Shown here in pieces: positions 1-6,288 of a DNA stretch of 18,825 bases. Source of the stretch: Treponema sp. (GTDB taxonomy: Bacteria; Spirochaetota; Spirochaetia; Treponematales; Breznakiellaceae); contig JAISPH010000159.1 of the NCBI GenBank assembly GCA_031275035.1, forward strand, positions 1-18,825, in the 5' to 3' direction. Within the stretch, counting starts at the first letter, position 1. The number at the start of each line of letters is the position of its first letter. The position numbers and the translations under genes are program-made. The notes beneath the pieces are model-generated. The model worked only from the letters and a program-made list of their open reading frames with translations. It did not search any database and was not told the DNA's origin.

Positions 1-128
1 GCCACCAGGGTTGTCCGGGGCGCGTAGTAATAAAAGGCCAGGCCCTCCCCCTGGGCGCGCAGCTTTCCCTTTTTGTACTTAAATACATAGGTGGTGGGAT
101 CAAATTTCGCGAATCGTATCCCGAACAT
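1..128 (-). CDS. SPFH/band-7 family protein, N-terminal fragment
   Basis: An ATG on the minus strand at 126-128 opens a frame that runs off the left edge, giving 42 codons. It begins MFGIRFAKFDPTTYVFKYKK and continues with a glycine-rich stretch and a YYYAP segment. This opening resembles the start of bacterial SPFH-domain (stomatin/prohibitin/flotillin/HflK-like) proteins, which form membrane-associated oligomers. GGAGG lies 5 nt upstream of the ATG, which supports the start. A candidate promoter (219-247) and an 8-bp leader hairpin (171-188) lie upstream. The assignment rests on family resemblance of a short fragment; no catalytic site is expected. The rest of the gene, including any C-terminal domain, is outside the window. 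Confidence 0.6.
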   Translation of the reverse strand, partial: MFGIRFAKFDPTTYVFKYKKGKLRAQGEGLAFYYYAPRTTLV

Positions 129-218
129 TCTTTCCTCCGTTGGCTCGATAATTGAAGCGGCTGCAAAACAGGCGGTTTCAAAACCGCCCTAATCTGACTG
201 AAGTTTCTGAACAACTCC

Positions 219-247
219 AGTATATCGAGGCGTACAAAAAGTGTATA
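219..247 (-). promoter_or_regulatory. Candidate sigma70-type promoter for the SPFH gene
   Basis: On the minus strand TATACA (242-247) and TATACT (219-224) are separated by exactly 17 nt. The -10 box matches the consensus at 5 of 6 positions and the -35 at 4 of 6. Transcription would start near 211, leaving an 80-nt leader that contains the 171-188 hairpin. Confidence 0.4.
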
Positions 248-307
248 TATTTCCCATTTGTTTCGGACAGGACACTGGTACTGTATAAACACTAAGGATG
301 CTGATAT

Positions 308-433
308 ATAACCACGAACCCGGACCTCAGGTCCGCAGCCACGCGAACGTTTTATGCGTAGCGGGGAGATTCATTTGGAACTCTTGTGTTTGTTCGTGCC
401 GTTAGCGTGGTTTATGGTTGTTTTCGTGGTTAT
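308..433. repeat. 126-bp nested inverted-repeat element
   Basis: The ends are a perfect 11-bp inverted repeat: ATAACCACGAA at 308-318 and TTCGTGGTTAT at 423-433. Inside is a second pair, CCACGCGAACG at 339-349 and CGTTAGCGTGG at 400-410, complementary at 10 of 11 positions. A further palindrome, CGGACC-TCA-GGTCCG, lies at 321-335. The layout fits a small non-autonomous palindromic element, or a structured extragenic sequence. No coding capacity and no clear target-site duplication is visible. Confidence 0.5.
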
Positions 434-475
434 TCAAACTGAGAATTGATGGGAACGCGGGGGTCTTCATTCAGC

Positions 476-504
476 TTGACGAAGCCTGCCGGCCGTGTTA
501 ATAC
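476..504 (+). promoter_or_regulatory. Candidate promoter for the isomerase gene
   Basis: TTGACG (476-481) lies 17 nt upstream of TAATAC (499-504), about 25 nt before the ATG at 530. The -35 box is good and the -10 is weak (3 of 6). The start codon has its own strong ribosome-binding site, GAGGGGG at 519-525. Confidence 0.35.
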
Positions 505-529
505 GGAGTCATCTTGTTGAGGGGGAAAC

Positions 530-1870
530 ATGAAGACCAGGCTACAGCCCTTGTTTTTTACCGAAGCCAATGAACGGGAAAACGAAGAACGGCGGCGGCA
601 GCTTGCCGCGCTCGGGGAGCTTTACGGGGATACGGCTGAATTCTTTGGGGAACTGCCTTTGGGTTCCCCCGTTCCGGCGGAAGCGGAGGCGCTCCTCTTT
701 CCCCAGCTGACCGGCGCTATTTTTTCGCACAAGGCGGAACTGGCCCGCATCAGCCTGCCCATCATCATCCTAACCTCTTCCTTCGGCACCGTTGAAATGT
801 GGGACTGGGAGATTGTCAGCTATCTCCGGGTCCAGATGAAGCTTACGGTTTTCGCCCCCTATACCGTTGAATTGGCAAACAACATACTCCGTTCCATTGC
901 GGCAAAGACCCTTATGCGGAGCGGCGTCAACTTTCTTATGTTTCAGGATGATCCCGGCGAGGGGATGCAGGCTTCTATCTTCAAGCGTTTCTACTGGTGG
1001 GAAGCGGAAAGCGCCGGGGCGATTGAGAATGCCTTTGGAGTGCGCCTTGTTTACCGCAGCTGGAAAGAAGTAAACGAACGGGCCCGGCAGATTTCCGACG
1101 GCGCCGCGGCGGCCCTTTGGAAGGAACGGGCCGTTCCCGCAGAGGGGCTTGAGGAAGGAGCCATCCTCAAAGCGGTCAAGCTCTACATGGCCCTCAAGGA
1201 GGCGATAGACCGGACCGGCAATGTGTACGGGATCGGCGGCAACTGCCTTAACGAATCTTTCCATTCGGACACCACCCCCTGTCTGGCCTGGAATTGGATC
1301 TTCGAATACGATCATATCATCTGGGCATGTGAGGGAGACACGGTAACGCTGATCAGCAAATTCATCCTCCACTCCGGCCTGCGGAAGCCCATGATGATGA
1401 CCAATATCTATCCCTTCCTGGTGGGTATGGCGGCGCTCAAGCATGAAAAAATCGATAAATTCCCCGACATCCCCGATCCCGGAAACCACGCCCTGGGGGT
1501 ACACTGCGGTTATTTTGGTTTGGCCCCCCAGAGCTTCTGCACCCACTGGATAATGCGGCCCAAAGCCCTGGCGATTGTAAACGATGACGCCATTGCCGTT
1601 GACTGCCGCATGAGGACCGGTCCCGTAACCATGGCAAAATTGCAGTCCGACATGAAGGGGCTCACCATCATTGAGGCGGAAATCGAAGACTATGTCCAAT
1701 ACCCCGGCTCGGACTGCCGGAACGGCGCCCTCATATCCTACAGAAACAGGAACGGCCACAAGGTGATGGAGGCCCTGTCATCCCACCACGCCATTATCAT
1801 TCAAGACGACGTAACGGCGGGGCTGCTGCAGATGGCAAAGGTCTACGGCTTTGACGCCGTGGTGATCTAG
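530..1870 (+). CDS. L-fucose/L-arabinose isomerase-like sugar isomerase
   Basis: The 446-residue protein belongs to the short, cytoplasmic fucose-isomerase-like group (the COG2407 type), shorter than classical FucI (about 590 residues). Members are metal-dependent aldose-ketose isomerases. The diagnostic region is present: a TPCLA-like segment, then ACEGD with Glu268 and Asp270, and a later GVHCG with His325, at positions corresponding to metal ligands in this family. The ATG is preceded by GAGGGGG at good spacing. It is the first gene of the sugar region and its stop overlaps that of the convergent dehydrogenase (CTAG, 1867-1870). The fold and isomerase role are fairly secure. The substrate is not: family members act on fucose, arabinose and other sugars, and nothing in the sequence fixes the stereochemistry. 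Confidence 0.75.
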   Translation: MKTRLQPLFFTEANERENEERRRQLAALGELYGDTAEFFGELPLGSPVPAEAEALLFPQLTGAIFSHKAELARISLPIIILTSSFGTVEMWDWEIVSYLRVQMKLTVFAPYTVELANNILRSIAAKTLMRSGVNFLMFQDDPGEGMQASIFKRFYWWEAESAGAIENAFGVRLVYRSWKEVNERARQISDGAAAALWKERAVPAEGLEEGAILKAVKLYMALKEAIDRTGNVYGIGGNCLNESFHSDTTPCLAWNWIFEYDHIIWACEGDTVTLISKFILHSGLRKPMMMTNIYPFLVGMAALKHEKIDKFPDIPDPGNHALGVHCGYFGLAPQSFCTHWIMRPKALAIVNDDAIAVDCRMRTGPVTMAKLQSDMKGLTIIEAEIEDYVQYPGSDCRNGALISYRNRNGHKVMEALSSHHAIIIQDDVTAGLLQMAKVYGFDAVVI

Positions 1871-2829
1871 GCGACCCTGCAGGGGCACTCCTTCCCGGAG
1901 AGAATGTCGATAAGGTTCTGCACCGACATGGCCGCCATATTGGCGGCGGCCTCCGCAGTATGGGAAGCGGTATGGGGGGTTACCACCACATTTTCCAGAT
2001 CAAACAGGGGGGATCGGCCGGGGGGTTCCGTTTCATAGGCGTCAAGCCCAAGCCCGCCCAAATGACCGGATTTGAGCAGGCCGCAGGCGGCTTCCTCGTC
2101 GATAAGGCCGCCCCGGGCGGTATTGATGATGATGGTCCCCCGCTTCATGCGGCTCATTACACCGGCGTCGATAATGCGCCGGGTTTCTTCGGTCAGGGGC
2201 AGGTGGAGGGAGATAACATCGGAACCGGCTATGAGGGCGTCAAAACCGGAGACGATGATATGATGCTCTTCCGCATACCGGGTATCGATGAAAGGATCGC
2301 AGGCCAGTACTTCCATGGAAAAGCCCCGGGCCCGTTTGGCAACGCCCCTGCCCACCGCTCCCAGGCCCAGAATGCCTATCCGCTTGCCATAGAGTTCAAT
2401 GCCGGTGGAACGGGGCCACTGGCCTTCCCGGGTTTTGCGGTCCAGCATGGGGATCCTGCGGGCCGCCGCCAGGATCAGGGCAAAGGTCAGATCCGCCACC
2501 GCCTGGGCGTTGGCGCCGGGGGTATTACAGACGGCGATATTCCGGGCCTTTGCCGCGGCCAAATCCACCCGGTCCACCCCGGCGCCGTAGCGGGAAATGA
2601 CCCTGAGAGAAGCGGCGGCGTCAATTGCCTTTTTGGTAACAAAATCAAGGCCCGCAATATAGCCGTCGGCGTCCGCTAAAAGGGGAATAAGTTCATCTTC
2701 CGAAAGGGGCCTGCCGCAGGGATTGTAGAGAATTTCGCCCCCATGTTCCGATACAAAACGGCGAAGCTGTTCCGCCGCCGGTCCGGAACTGTCCGCCTTA
2801 AAAGAGGTGGCGGTTACCAGTACTTTCAT
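1867..2829 (-). CDS. D-2-hydroxyacid dehydrogenase (phosphoglycerate dehydrogenase-like)
   Basis: The 320-residue protein has the full layout of NAD-dependent D-isomer 2-hydroxyacid dehydrogenases: a catalytic N-terminal part, a Rossmann motif GLGAVG (155-160) followed by an Asp (178) that suggests NAD rather than NADP, and the catalytic set Arg239 (NTARGG), Glu268 (ETEPP) and His286 (TPHTASH). It reduces a 2-oxoacid to a D-2-hydroxyacid or the reverse. It lacks the ACT regulatory domain of long SerA proteins. In this neighbourhood a role on a sugar-derived 2-oxoacid is plausible, for example a hydroxypyruvate, glyoxylate or aldonate-type substrate; serine synthesis is an alternative. A well-formed promoter lies at 2956-2984. 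Confidence 0.85.
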   Translation of the reverse strand: MKVLVTATSFKADSSGPAAEQLRRFVSEHGGEILYNPCGRPLSEDELIPLLADADGYIAGLDFVTKKAIDAAASLRVISRYGAGVDRVDLAAAKARNIAVCNTPGANAQAVADLTFALILAAARRIPMLDRKTREGQWPRSTGIELYGKRIGILGLGAVGRGVAKRARGFSMEVLACDPFIDTRYAEEHHIIVSGFDALIAGSDVISLHLPLTEETRRIIDAGVMSRMKRGTIIINTARGGLIDEEAACGLLKSGHLGGLGLDAYETEPPGRSPLFDLENVVVTPHTASHTAEAAANMAAMSVQNLIDILSGKECPCRVA

Positions 2830-2841
2830 TTTTTAACCTCG

Positions 2842-2898
2842 TTATTTGCGCTGAGAGTCCAATACCCCGCCGAACCGGAGGTCCGGGCTCCGCTCCGG
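2842..2898. repeat. Intergenic repeat family 1, copy 1
   Basis: The segment from TTATT at 2842 through AATACCCC (2861) to GCTCCGG (2898) aligns without gaps to 13218-13274. The last 38 nt match at 30 of 38 positions. It lies in the leader of the minus-strand dehydrogenase. Confidence 0.6.
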
Positions 2899-2914
2899 AA
2901 CCGGCCGGTTCCGG
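2895..2914. repeat. Perfect 20-bp GC palindrome
   Basis: CCGGAACCGG followed directly by its complement CCGGTTCCGG forms a loopless perfect palindrome. On the plus strand a run of six T follows shortly after (2918-2923). It could act as a terminator-like barrier between divergent units, a protein-binding site or the end of repeat copy 1. Confidence 0.6.
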
Positions 2915-2955
2915 GGATTTTTTCCGGTTTGTGGAATATATCATAATGTTATTAC

Positions 2956-2984
2956 ATTTTAGCATGGGTTCGCTTTTTTTACAA
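2956..2984 (-). promoter_or_regulatory. Promoter for the D-2-hydroxyacid dehydrogenase
   Basis: On the minus strand TTGTAA (2979-2984) and TAAAAT (2956-2961) are separated by 17 nt; the -10 matches 5 of 6. A small inverted repeat, AATGT-TATT-ACATT (2945-2958), overlaps the -10 box and may be an operator. The leader is about 120 nt and crosses the GC palindrome and repeat copy 1. Confidence 0.5.
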
Positions 2985-2990
2985 TACCCT

Positions 2991-3019
2991 TTGACTTTTT
3001 AATATCCCTGGGATATTAT
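2991..3019 (+). promoter_or_regulatory. Sigma70-type promoter of the sugar operon
   Basis: TTGACT (2991-2996) and TATTAT (3014-3019) are separated by 17 nt, matching the consensus at 5 and 4 of 6 positions. It lies back to back with the divergent promoter at 2956-2984. Transcription would begin near 3026, at the edge of the second palindrome. Confidence 0.6.
3001..3017. promoter_or_regulatory. Operator-like palindrome in the promoter spacer
   Basis: AATATCCC-T-GGGATATT is a perfect 8-bp inverted repeat with a one-base centre. It fills the spacer and part of the -10 box of the sugar-operon promoter, a position where a bound repressor would block RNA polymerase. The cognate regulator is unknown. 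Confidence 0.5.
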
Positions 3020-3025
3020 TTTTTA

Positions 3026-3045
3026 ATGTCAGTATATATTGACAT
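3026..3045. promoter_or_regulatory. Candidate GntR/HutC operator at the transcription start
   Basis: ATGTCA-GTATATAT-TGACAT is symmetric at 18 of 20 positions, with a GTATATA-type core resembling operators described for HutC-subfamily GntR regulators. It sits just downstream of the -10 box and before the ribosome-binding site. The regulator at 5473-6234, in the same operon, is the obvious candidate to bind it. Confidence 0.5.
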
Positions 3046-3062
3046 CTCCAGGAGGATTCAAG

Positions 3063-3998
3063 ATGTCGAGCTTTCAACCGGCGCAGATTCCCACTTTCTA
3101 TTTTATCGGGGTAACCACCGGCCAGTCATCCATAATGCGGGTATTTCCCAAATGGGGAAAAGCCCTGGGGCTTAACGCCATTATCTCGGGCATAGATCTG
3201 CCCCTCCACGCCCCGGCGGAACAGTACCGGACGGCGGTGGATTTTTTGAAACATGATCCTCTTTCCCTGGGGGCGCTGGTTACCACTCACAAGCTGGATC
3301 TGTTCAGGGCCTGCAGGGATATGTTTGATTATATCGATCCCTATGCGGAACAGCTTGAGGAAGTTTCTTCCCTTTCAAAATACAGGGGGAAATTCGCCGC
3401 CCATGCAAAAGATCCTATCTCCAGCGGCCTGGCCCTGGAAACCTTTGTCCCCCCCAATTTCTGGGCCGATCACGGTGGAGAGGTTCTTCTTTTGGGGGCC
3501 GGGGGCAGCTCCCTGGCAATGTCTCTCTATTTTTCCCAGGAAAAATTCAGGGACAATGCTCCCAAGCGGATCACCATTGCCAACCGCAGCCAGCCCAGGC
3601 TTGATTCGGCAAAGGCGGTTCTGGGCGGCCTCAATGCCAATATTGAATTCCGTTTTGTTCACGGACCTTCCCCTGCGGATAATGACGCGCTGGTAGCCGC
3701 CCTGCCCCCCTACTCCCTGGTGGTCAACGCCACGGGACTTGGCAAAGACGCTCCGGGTTCTCCCACCACTGGCGCCGTATCCTATCCTCAAAACAGCCTG
3801 GTCTGGGAAATCAACTACCGGGGGAATTTGATCTTTATGTACCAGGCCCAGGCCCAGGCGAAAGAAAAAAATCTCCACGTCGAGGATGGCTGGAATTACT
3901 TTATCCACGGCTGGACCCAGGTAATCGCGGAAGTGTTTCACACCTCCATTACCAGGGAACGGCTTGAAGAACTGAGCAGGATAGCAAAGGAAACCTGA
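3063..3998 (+). CDS. Shikimate dehydrogenase-like oxidoreductase
   Basis: The 311-residue protein has the AroE layout: an N-terminal substrate domain with the catalytic Lys (Lys77 in VTTHK) and Asp (Asp117 in KDP), then a dinucleotide domain with GAGGSS (145-150), NRS (174-176), NATGLG (222-227) and a C-terminal GWTQ-type segment. The Lys-Asp pair is retained. The N-terminal loop that holds shikimate in AroE (usually G-x-P-x-x-HSxSP) reads GVTTGQSS instead. With sugar-degrading neighbours, a different polyhydroxylated substrate is likely. I chose ATG 3063 over an upstream in-frame TTG because AGGAGG (3050-3055) is 7 nt before it. It heads the four-gene operon. Family assignment is secure; biosynthetic shikimate activity is doubtful. 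Confidence 0.75.
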   Translation: MSSFQPAQIPTFYFIGVTTGQSSIMRVFPKWGKALGLNAIISGIDLPLHAPAEQYRTAVDFLKHDPLSLGALVTTHKLDLFRACRDMFDYIDPYAEQLEEVSSLSKYRGKFAAHAKDPISSGLALETFVPPNFWADHGGEVLLLGAGGSSLAMSLYFSQEKFRDNAPKRITIANRSQPRLDSAKAVLGGLNANIEFRFVHGPSPADNDALVAALPPYSLVVNATGLGKDAPGSPTTGAVSYPQNSLVWEINYRGNLIFMYQAQAQAKEKNLHVEDGWNYFIHGWTQVIAEVFHTSITRERLEELSRIAKET

Positions 3999-4079
3999 CG
4001 TGCAGCGCCGGTTCCTCCATTAATTTACATTGATGGAAAAATACACATTACGGGCGGAGGCCCGGTTCGGAGAAAAAGA

Positions 4080-4673
4080 ATGTCGAATGTTTCTAAGTTG
4101 AATTGGCCCGGAGGATTTGTGATTGATTTCTCCCTGGTTGATGGAATCTCCAAAAGCGTACCCTCTACCAAACGGAGGCTTTCCCAAATGGCGGATATGT
4201 ACGCCGACACCGGGGCGGCTCAGAAGATGATAGCCGGCGGAGATCCGCTGGTGTATGAATTTTATGAGCTGGGGGTTCCCGAAGAGGCGGGCGAGATAGC
4301 CTTTGGCACCTCCATTACCTATCCCGGCAAGGTGGGGAACGAATACTTTATGACCAAGGGGCACTTCCATACGGTCCTTGATACGGCGGAAGTATACTAT
4401 ACCCTTTCCGGTACAGGCTTTATGCTTACCGAAAATCCCGAGGGGGATGTGGTTCTTCATGCCCTGGAACCGGGAAAGGCGGTCTACGTACCCAAACGTT
4501 ACGCCCACCGGAGTATCAATGCCGGGACGACGCCGCTGATCAGCTTCTTCGCCTTCCGGGGAGATGCGGGACATAACTACGGTACCATCGAAACCAAGGG
4601 ATACCGAAAGCTGGTGGTTGAAGGCGGCGACGGCAGGCCTTGTATGATAGATAATCCTAAATGGGGAAAATAA
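4080..4673 (+). CDS. Cupin-type (archaeal-type) glucose-6-phosphate isomerase family protein
   Basis: The 197-residue single-cupin protein belongs to the phosphoglucose isomerase family first described in Pyrococcus and related archaea, unrelated to ordinary Pgi. The family signature YPGKVGNEYFMTKGHFHT is present. Metal ligands are His95, His97, Glu104 and His143; their spacing (2, 7, 39) equals that of Pyrococcus furiosus PGI (His88, His90, Glu97, His136). The enzyme interconverts an aldose phosphate and a ketose phosphate, and activity on other sugars is possible. It follows the dehydrogenase by 81 nt, which hold a small GC hairpin (4051-4064), and GGAG lies before the ATG. The aldolase starts 2 nt after its stop. 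Such cupins occur sporadically in bacteria, usually in sugar operons. Confidence 0.85.
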   Translation: MSNVSKLNWPGGFVIDFSLVDGISKSVPSTKRRLSQMADMYADTGAAQKMIAGGDPLVYEFYELGVPEEAGEIAFGTSITYPGKVGNEYFMTKGHFHTVLDTAEVYYTLSGTGFMLTENPEGDVVLHALEPGKAVYVPKRYAHRSINAGTTPLISFFAFRGDAGHNYGTIETKGYRKLVVEGGDGRPCMIDNPKWGK

Positions 4674-4675
4674 CG

Positions 4676-5308
4676 ATGAACGAGGTTCAGAAACGGATTG
4701 GCGCAGTCCGCCTGGTGCCGGTGGTGGTGATGGATGATGCGGCCCGGGCGGCGGATGCCGCCAGGGCCATGCTGGCCGGAGGGGTGGACATTATGGAGAT
4801 CACCCTCAGGACCGACGCGGGGCTTGCCTCCATCGAGGCGGTGGCGAAGAGCTGTCCCGGCGTGCTGGTGGGGGGCGGAACCGTGTTGACCCTGGACCAC
4901 TGCAAAGAGGCGATACGCCGGGGCGCCCGGTTTATCGTTTCCCCCGGCTACGATCCTGTAATTGTTGAGCATTGTCTTTCCGCCGGCATTGATGTTTTTC
5001 CCGGCTGCGTTACCCCCACGGAGATTACCGCGGCGCTGAAAGCGGGGCTGCGGGTGCTTAAATTTTTCCCCGCCTCCGTATACGGCGGAATTAAGGCGAT
5101 CAAGGCCCTGGCGGGCCCCTTCCCCCAGGTTTCCTTTATCCCCACCGGCGGAGTAGATCTGAGCAATTTGGGGGATTATATTACTCCTGCGGTTTTTGCC
5201 GTGGGCGGCGGCTGGCTTTGCGACCGCAAGGCGGTAAACGCCGGAGACTACGGGGCAATTACCGCAATATGCGAGCAGTCGGTGAAACTGGTAAAGGAAC
5301 GCCGGTAA
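4676..5308 (+). CDS. eda: KDPG/KHG-type aldolase (2-keto-3-deoxy-6-phosphogluconate / 4-hydroxy-2-oxoglutarate)
   Basis: The 210-residue class I aldolase has a TIM-barrel Eda layout. Glu41, Arg45 (MEITLR) and the Schiff-base Lys129 (LKFFPAS) correspond, with a constant offset of four, to Glu45, Arg49 and Lys133 of E. coli Eda. GGGTV, PGC and PTGGV segments are also in place. It would split a 2-keto-3-deoxy acid, possibly phosphorylated, into pyruvate and an aldehyde. The phosphate-loop motif reads GGGWL where E. coli Eda has GGSWL, so a non-phosphorylated or different substrate is possible. I chose ATG 4676, two nt after the cupin stop, rather than ATG 4661 inside the cupin gene. No dehydratase that would make its substrate is in the window. 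Confidence 0.85.
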   Translation: MNEVQKRIGAVRLVPVVVMDDAARAADAARAMLAGGVDIMEITLRTDAGLASIEAVAKSCPGVLVGGGTVLTLDHCKEAIRRGARFIVSPGYDPVIVEHCLSAGIDVFPGCVTPTEITAALKAGLRVLKFFPASVYGGIKAIKALAGPFPQVSFIPTGGVDLSNLGDYITPAVFAVGGGWLCDRKAVNAGDYGAITAICEQSVKLVKERR

Positions 5309-5320
5309 ACGGCGGGCCGC

Positions 5321-5349
5321 GGCGCGGGCTCTGCGGAAAGGCCTGCGCC
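5321..5349 (+). other. GC-rich stem-loop between aldolase and regulator
   Basis: GGCGCGGGC (5321-5329) pairs with GCCTGCGCC (5341-5349) over 9 bp including one G-T pair, with an 11-nt loop. It has no T tract. In the 164-nt gap before the regulator it could protect or attenuate the message so that the regulator is made at a lower level than the enzymes. Confidence 0.4.
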
Positions 5350-5472
5350 CCGGATTAAGCGGCGGCAAGAACCGGCCCATTGCGGGGCCCGGCGGGACAC
5401 CGGAACCGCCTGCAAACCGGCGGCCCCGTTCTTTGGACAGGGTATGACCCCGCTGCAAACAAGGAGAGCGCC

Positions 5473-6234
5473 ATGGGTTTAGAGGCTATCAAGCTGGATA
5501 AGAATGTACCCATCCCCCTCTACTATCAGCTGAAAAAGCAGGTGCTTGCCCTGGTAGACAAGGGATCTCTGAAAGAAGGAGACATGCTGCCCCCGGAAAA
5601 CGAGCTCTGCAGCCTGCTCCAGGTTTCACGGCCCACTATTCGTCAAGCCTTCAGTGAACTGGTGGCGGAGGGATTTCTGAACAGGTACAAGGGGAAGGGA
5701 ACCTTCGTATCCAAACATAAGGTGGAGGAACGTTTTTTAAGCAAGCTGGAAACCTTCGACAAAGAAATGATCTCCAAGGGGCTTACCCCCCAGACCAAGG
5801 TGATTGCATTAAGAAAATTAACCGGCCCCCACGAGGCCAATACAAGGCTGGATATTCCCCTGGACGCTCCCCTTATCTACCTGAGCAGGGTCCGGCTGGC
5901 GGATAAGGTGCCCCTGGTATATGTAGAAACATTTCTCCCCTACGATCCCTACGCCAAGCTGATGGAGGTAGATTTCAGCTCCAAATCCCTGTACCGGTCC
6001 CTGGAGAAACTGTTCCACGTGCGGGTAAACCGGGTGCGCCGGGAAATCGAGGCGGTTAACGCCCACCAAAAAGAGGCGGAGCTGCTGCAGATTGCCAAGA
6101 ACAAGGCCCTCATCCTCGTCAAGACCGTGGCCTACTCCGACGAATCCCCTTCGCCGGTGGAATTTTCCGTCGCCCGCTACCGGGGGGACCGGAACAAATT
6201 CAGCGTGGACATCCTGGGCTACTACTACTCCTAG
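5473..6234 (+). CDS. GntR-family transcriptional regulator, HutC (UTRA) subfamily
   Basis: The 253-residue protein has an N-terminal winged helix (about residues 12-80) with the GntR signature: LPPENEL, VSRPTIRQAFSELVAEG and a KGKGTFV wing. A UTRA ligand domain follows (about 95-245). HutC-type regulators are usually repressors released by a metabolite, often a sugar phosphate or sugar acid. ATG 5473 is supported by AAGGAG (5461-5466); the longer in-frame start at 5380 lacks such a site and would add a low-complexity tail. It is the last gene of the operon and probably controls it through the palindromes at 3001-3045. The PfkB gene converges on it with a 54-nt gap holding only a weak 5-bp hairpin (6267-6283). 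Confidence 0.9.
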   Translation: MGLEAIKLDKNVPIPLYYQLKKQVLALVDKGSLKEGDMLPPENELCSLLQVSRPTIRQAFSELVAEGFLNRYKGKGTFVSKHKVEERFLSKLETFDKEMISKGLTPQTKVIALRKLTGPHEANTRLDIPLDAPLIYLSRVRLADKVPLVYVETFLPYDPYAKLMEVDFSSKSLYRSLEKLFHVRVNRVRREIEAVNAHQKEAELLQIAKNKALILVKTVAYSDESPSPVEFSVARYRGDRNKFSVDILGYYYS

Positions 6235-6288
6235 GAGCCTGCTGCACAAAGCGCCACAAACTGCCAGGCGGCAAGTTTCCGCCGAAGG

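Larger units (their letters stand above)
129..529. other. 401-bp intergenic region between divergent genes
   Basis: No coding frame was found here. It holds a perfect 8-bp hairpin (GGCGGTTT at 171-178, AAACCGCC at 181-188), a 19-nt repeat half at 197-215 shared with 7750-7768, the candidate minus-strand promoter at 219-247, a palindromic element at 308-433, and a candidate plus-strand promoter at 476-504 for the isomerase. Confidence 0.7.

Noticed and set aside
770..1759. Long minus-strand frame (329 codons) opposite the isomerase gene
   Set aside because: It lies entirely opposite a gene with clear family motifs, and its translation is Gly/Pro/His-rich with no recognisable domain; a GC-rich shadow.
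5380..5472. Upstream start giving the GntR regulator 31 extra residues
   Set aside because: The extension is unlike the family N-terminus; ATG 5473 has AAGGAG at good spacing and starts just before the winged helix.
6267..6283. GGCGG-CCGCC hairpin between regulator and kinase as a terminator
   Set aside because: Only a 5-bp stem and no T tract on either strand; too weak to list as a terminator.
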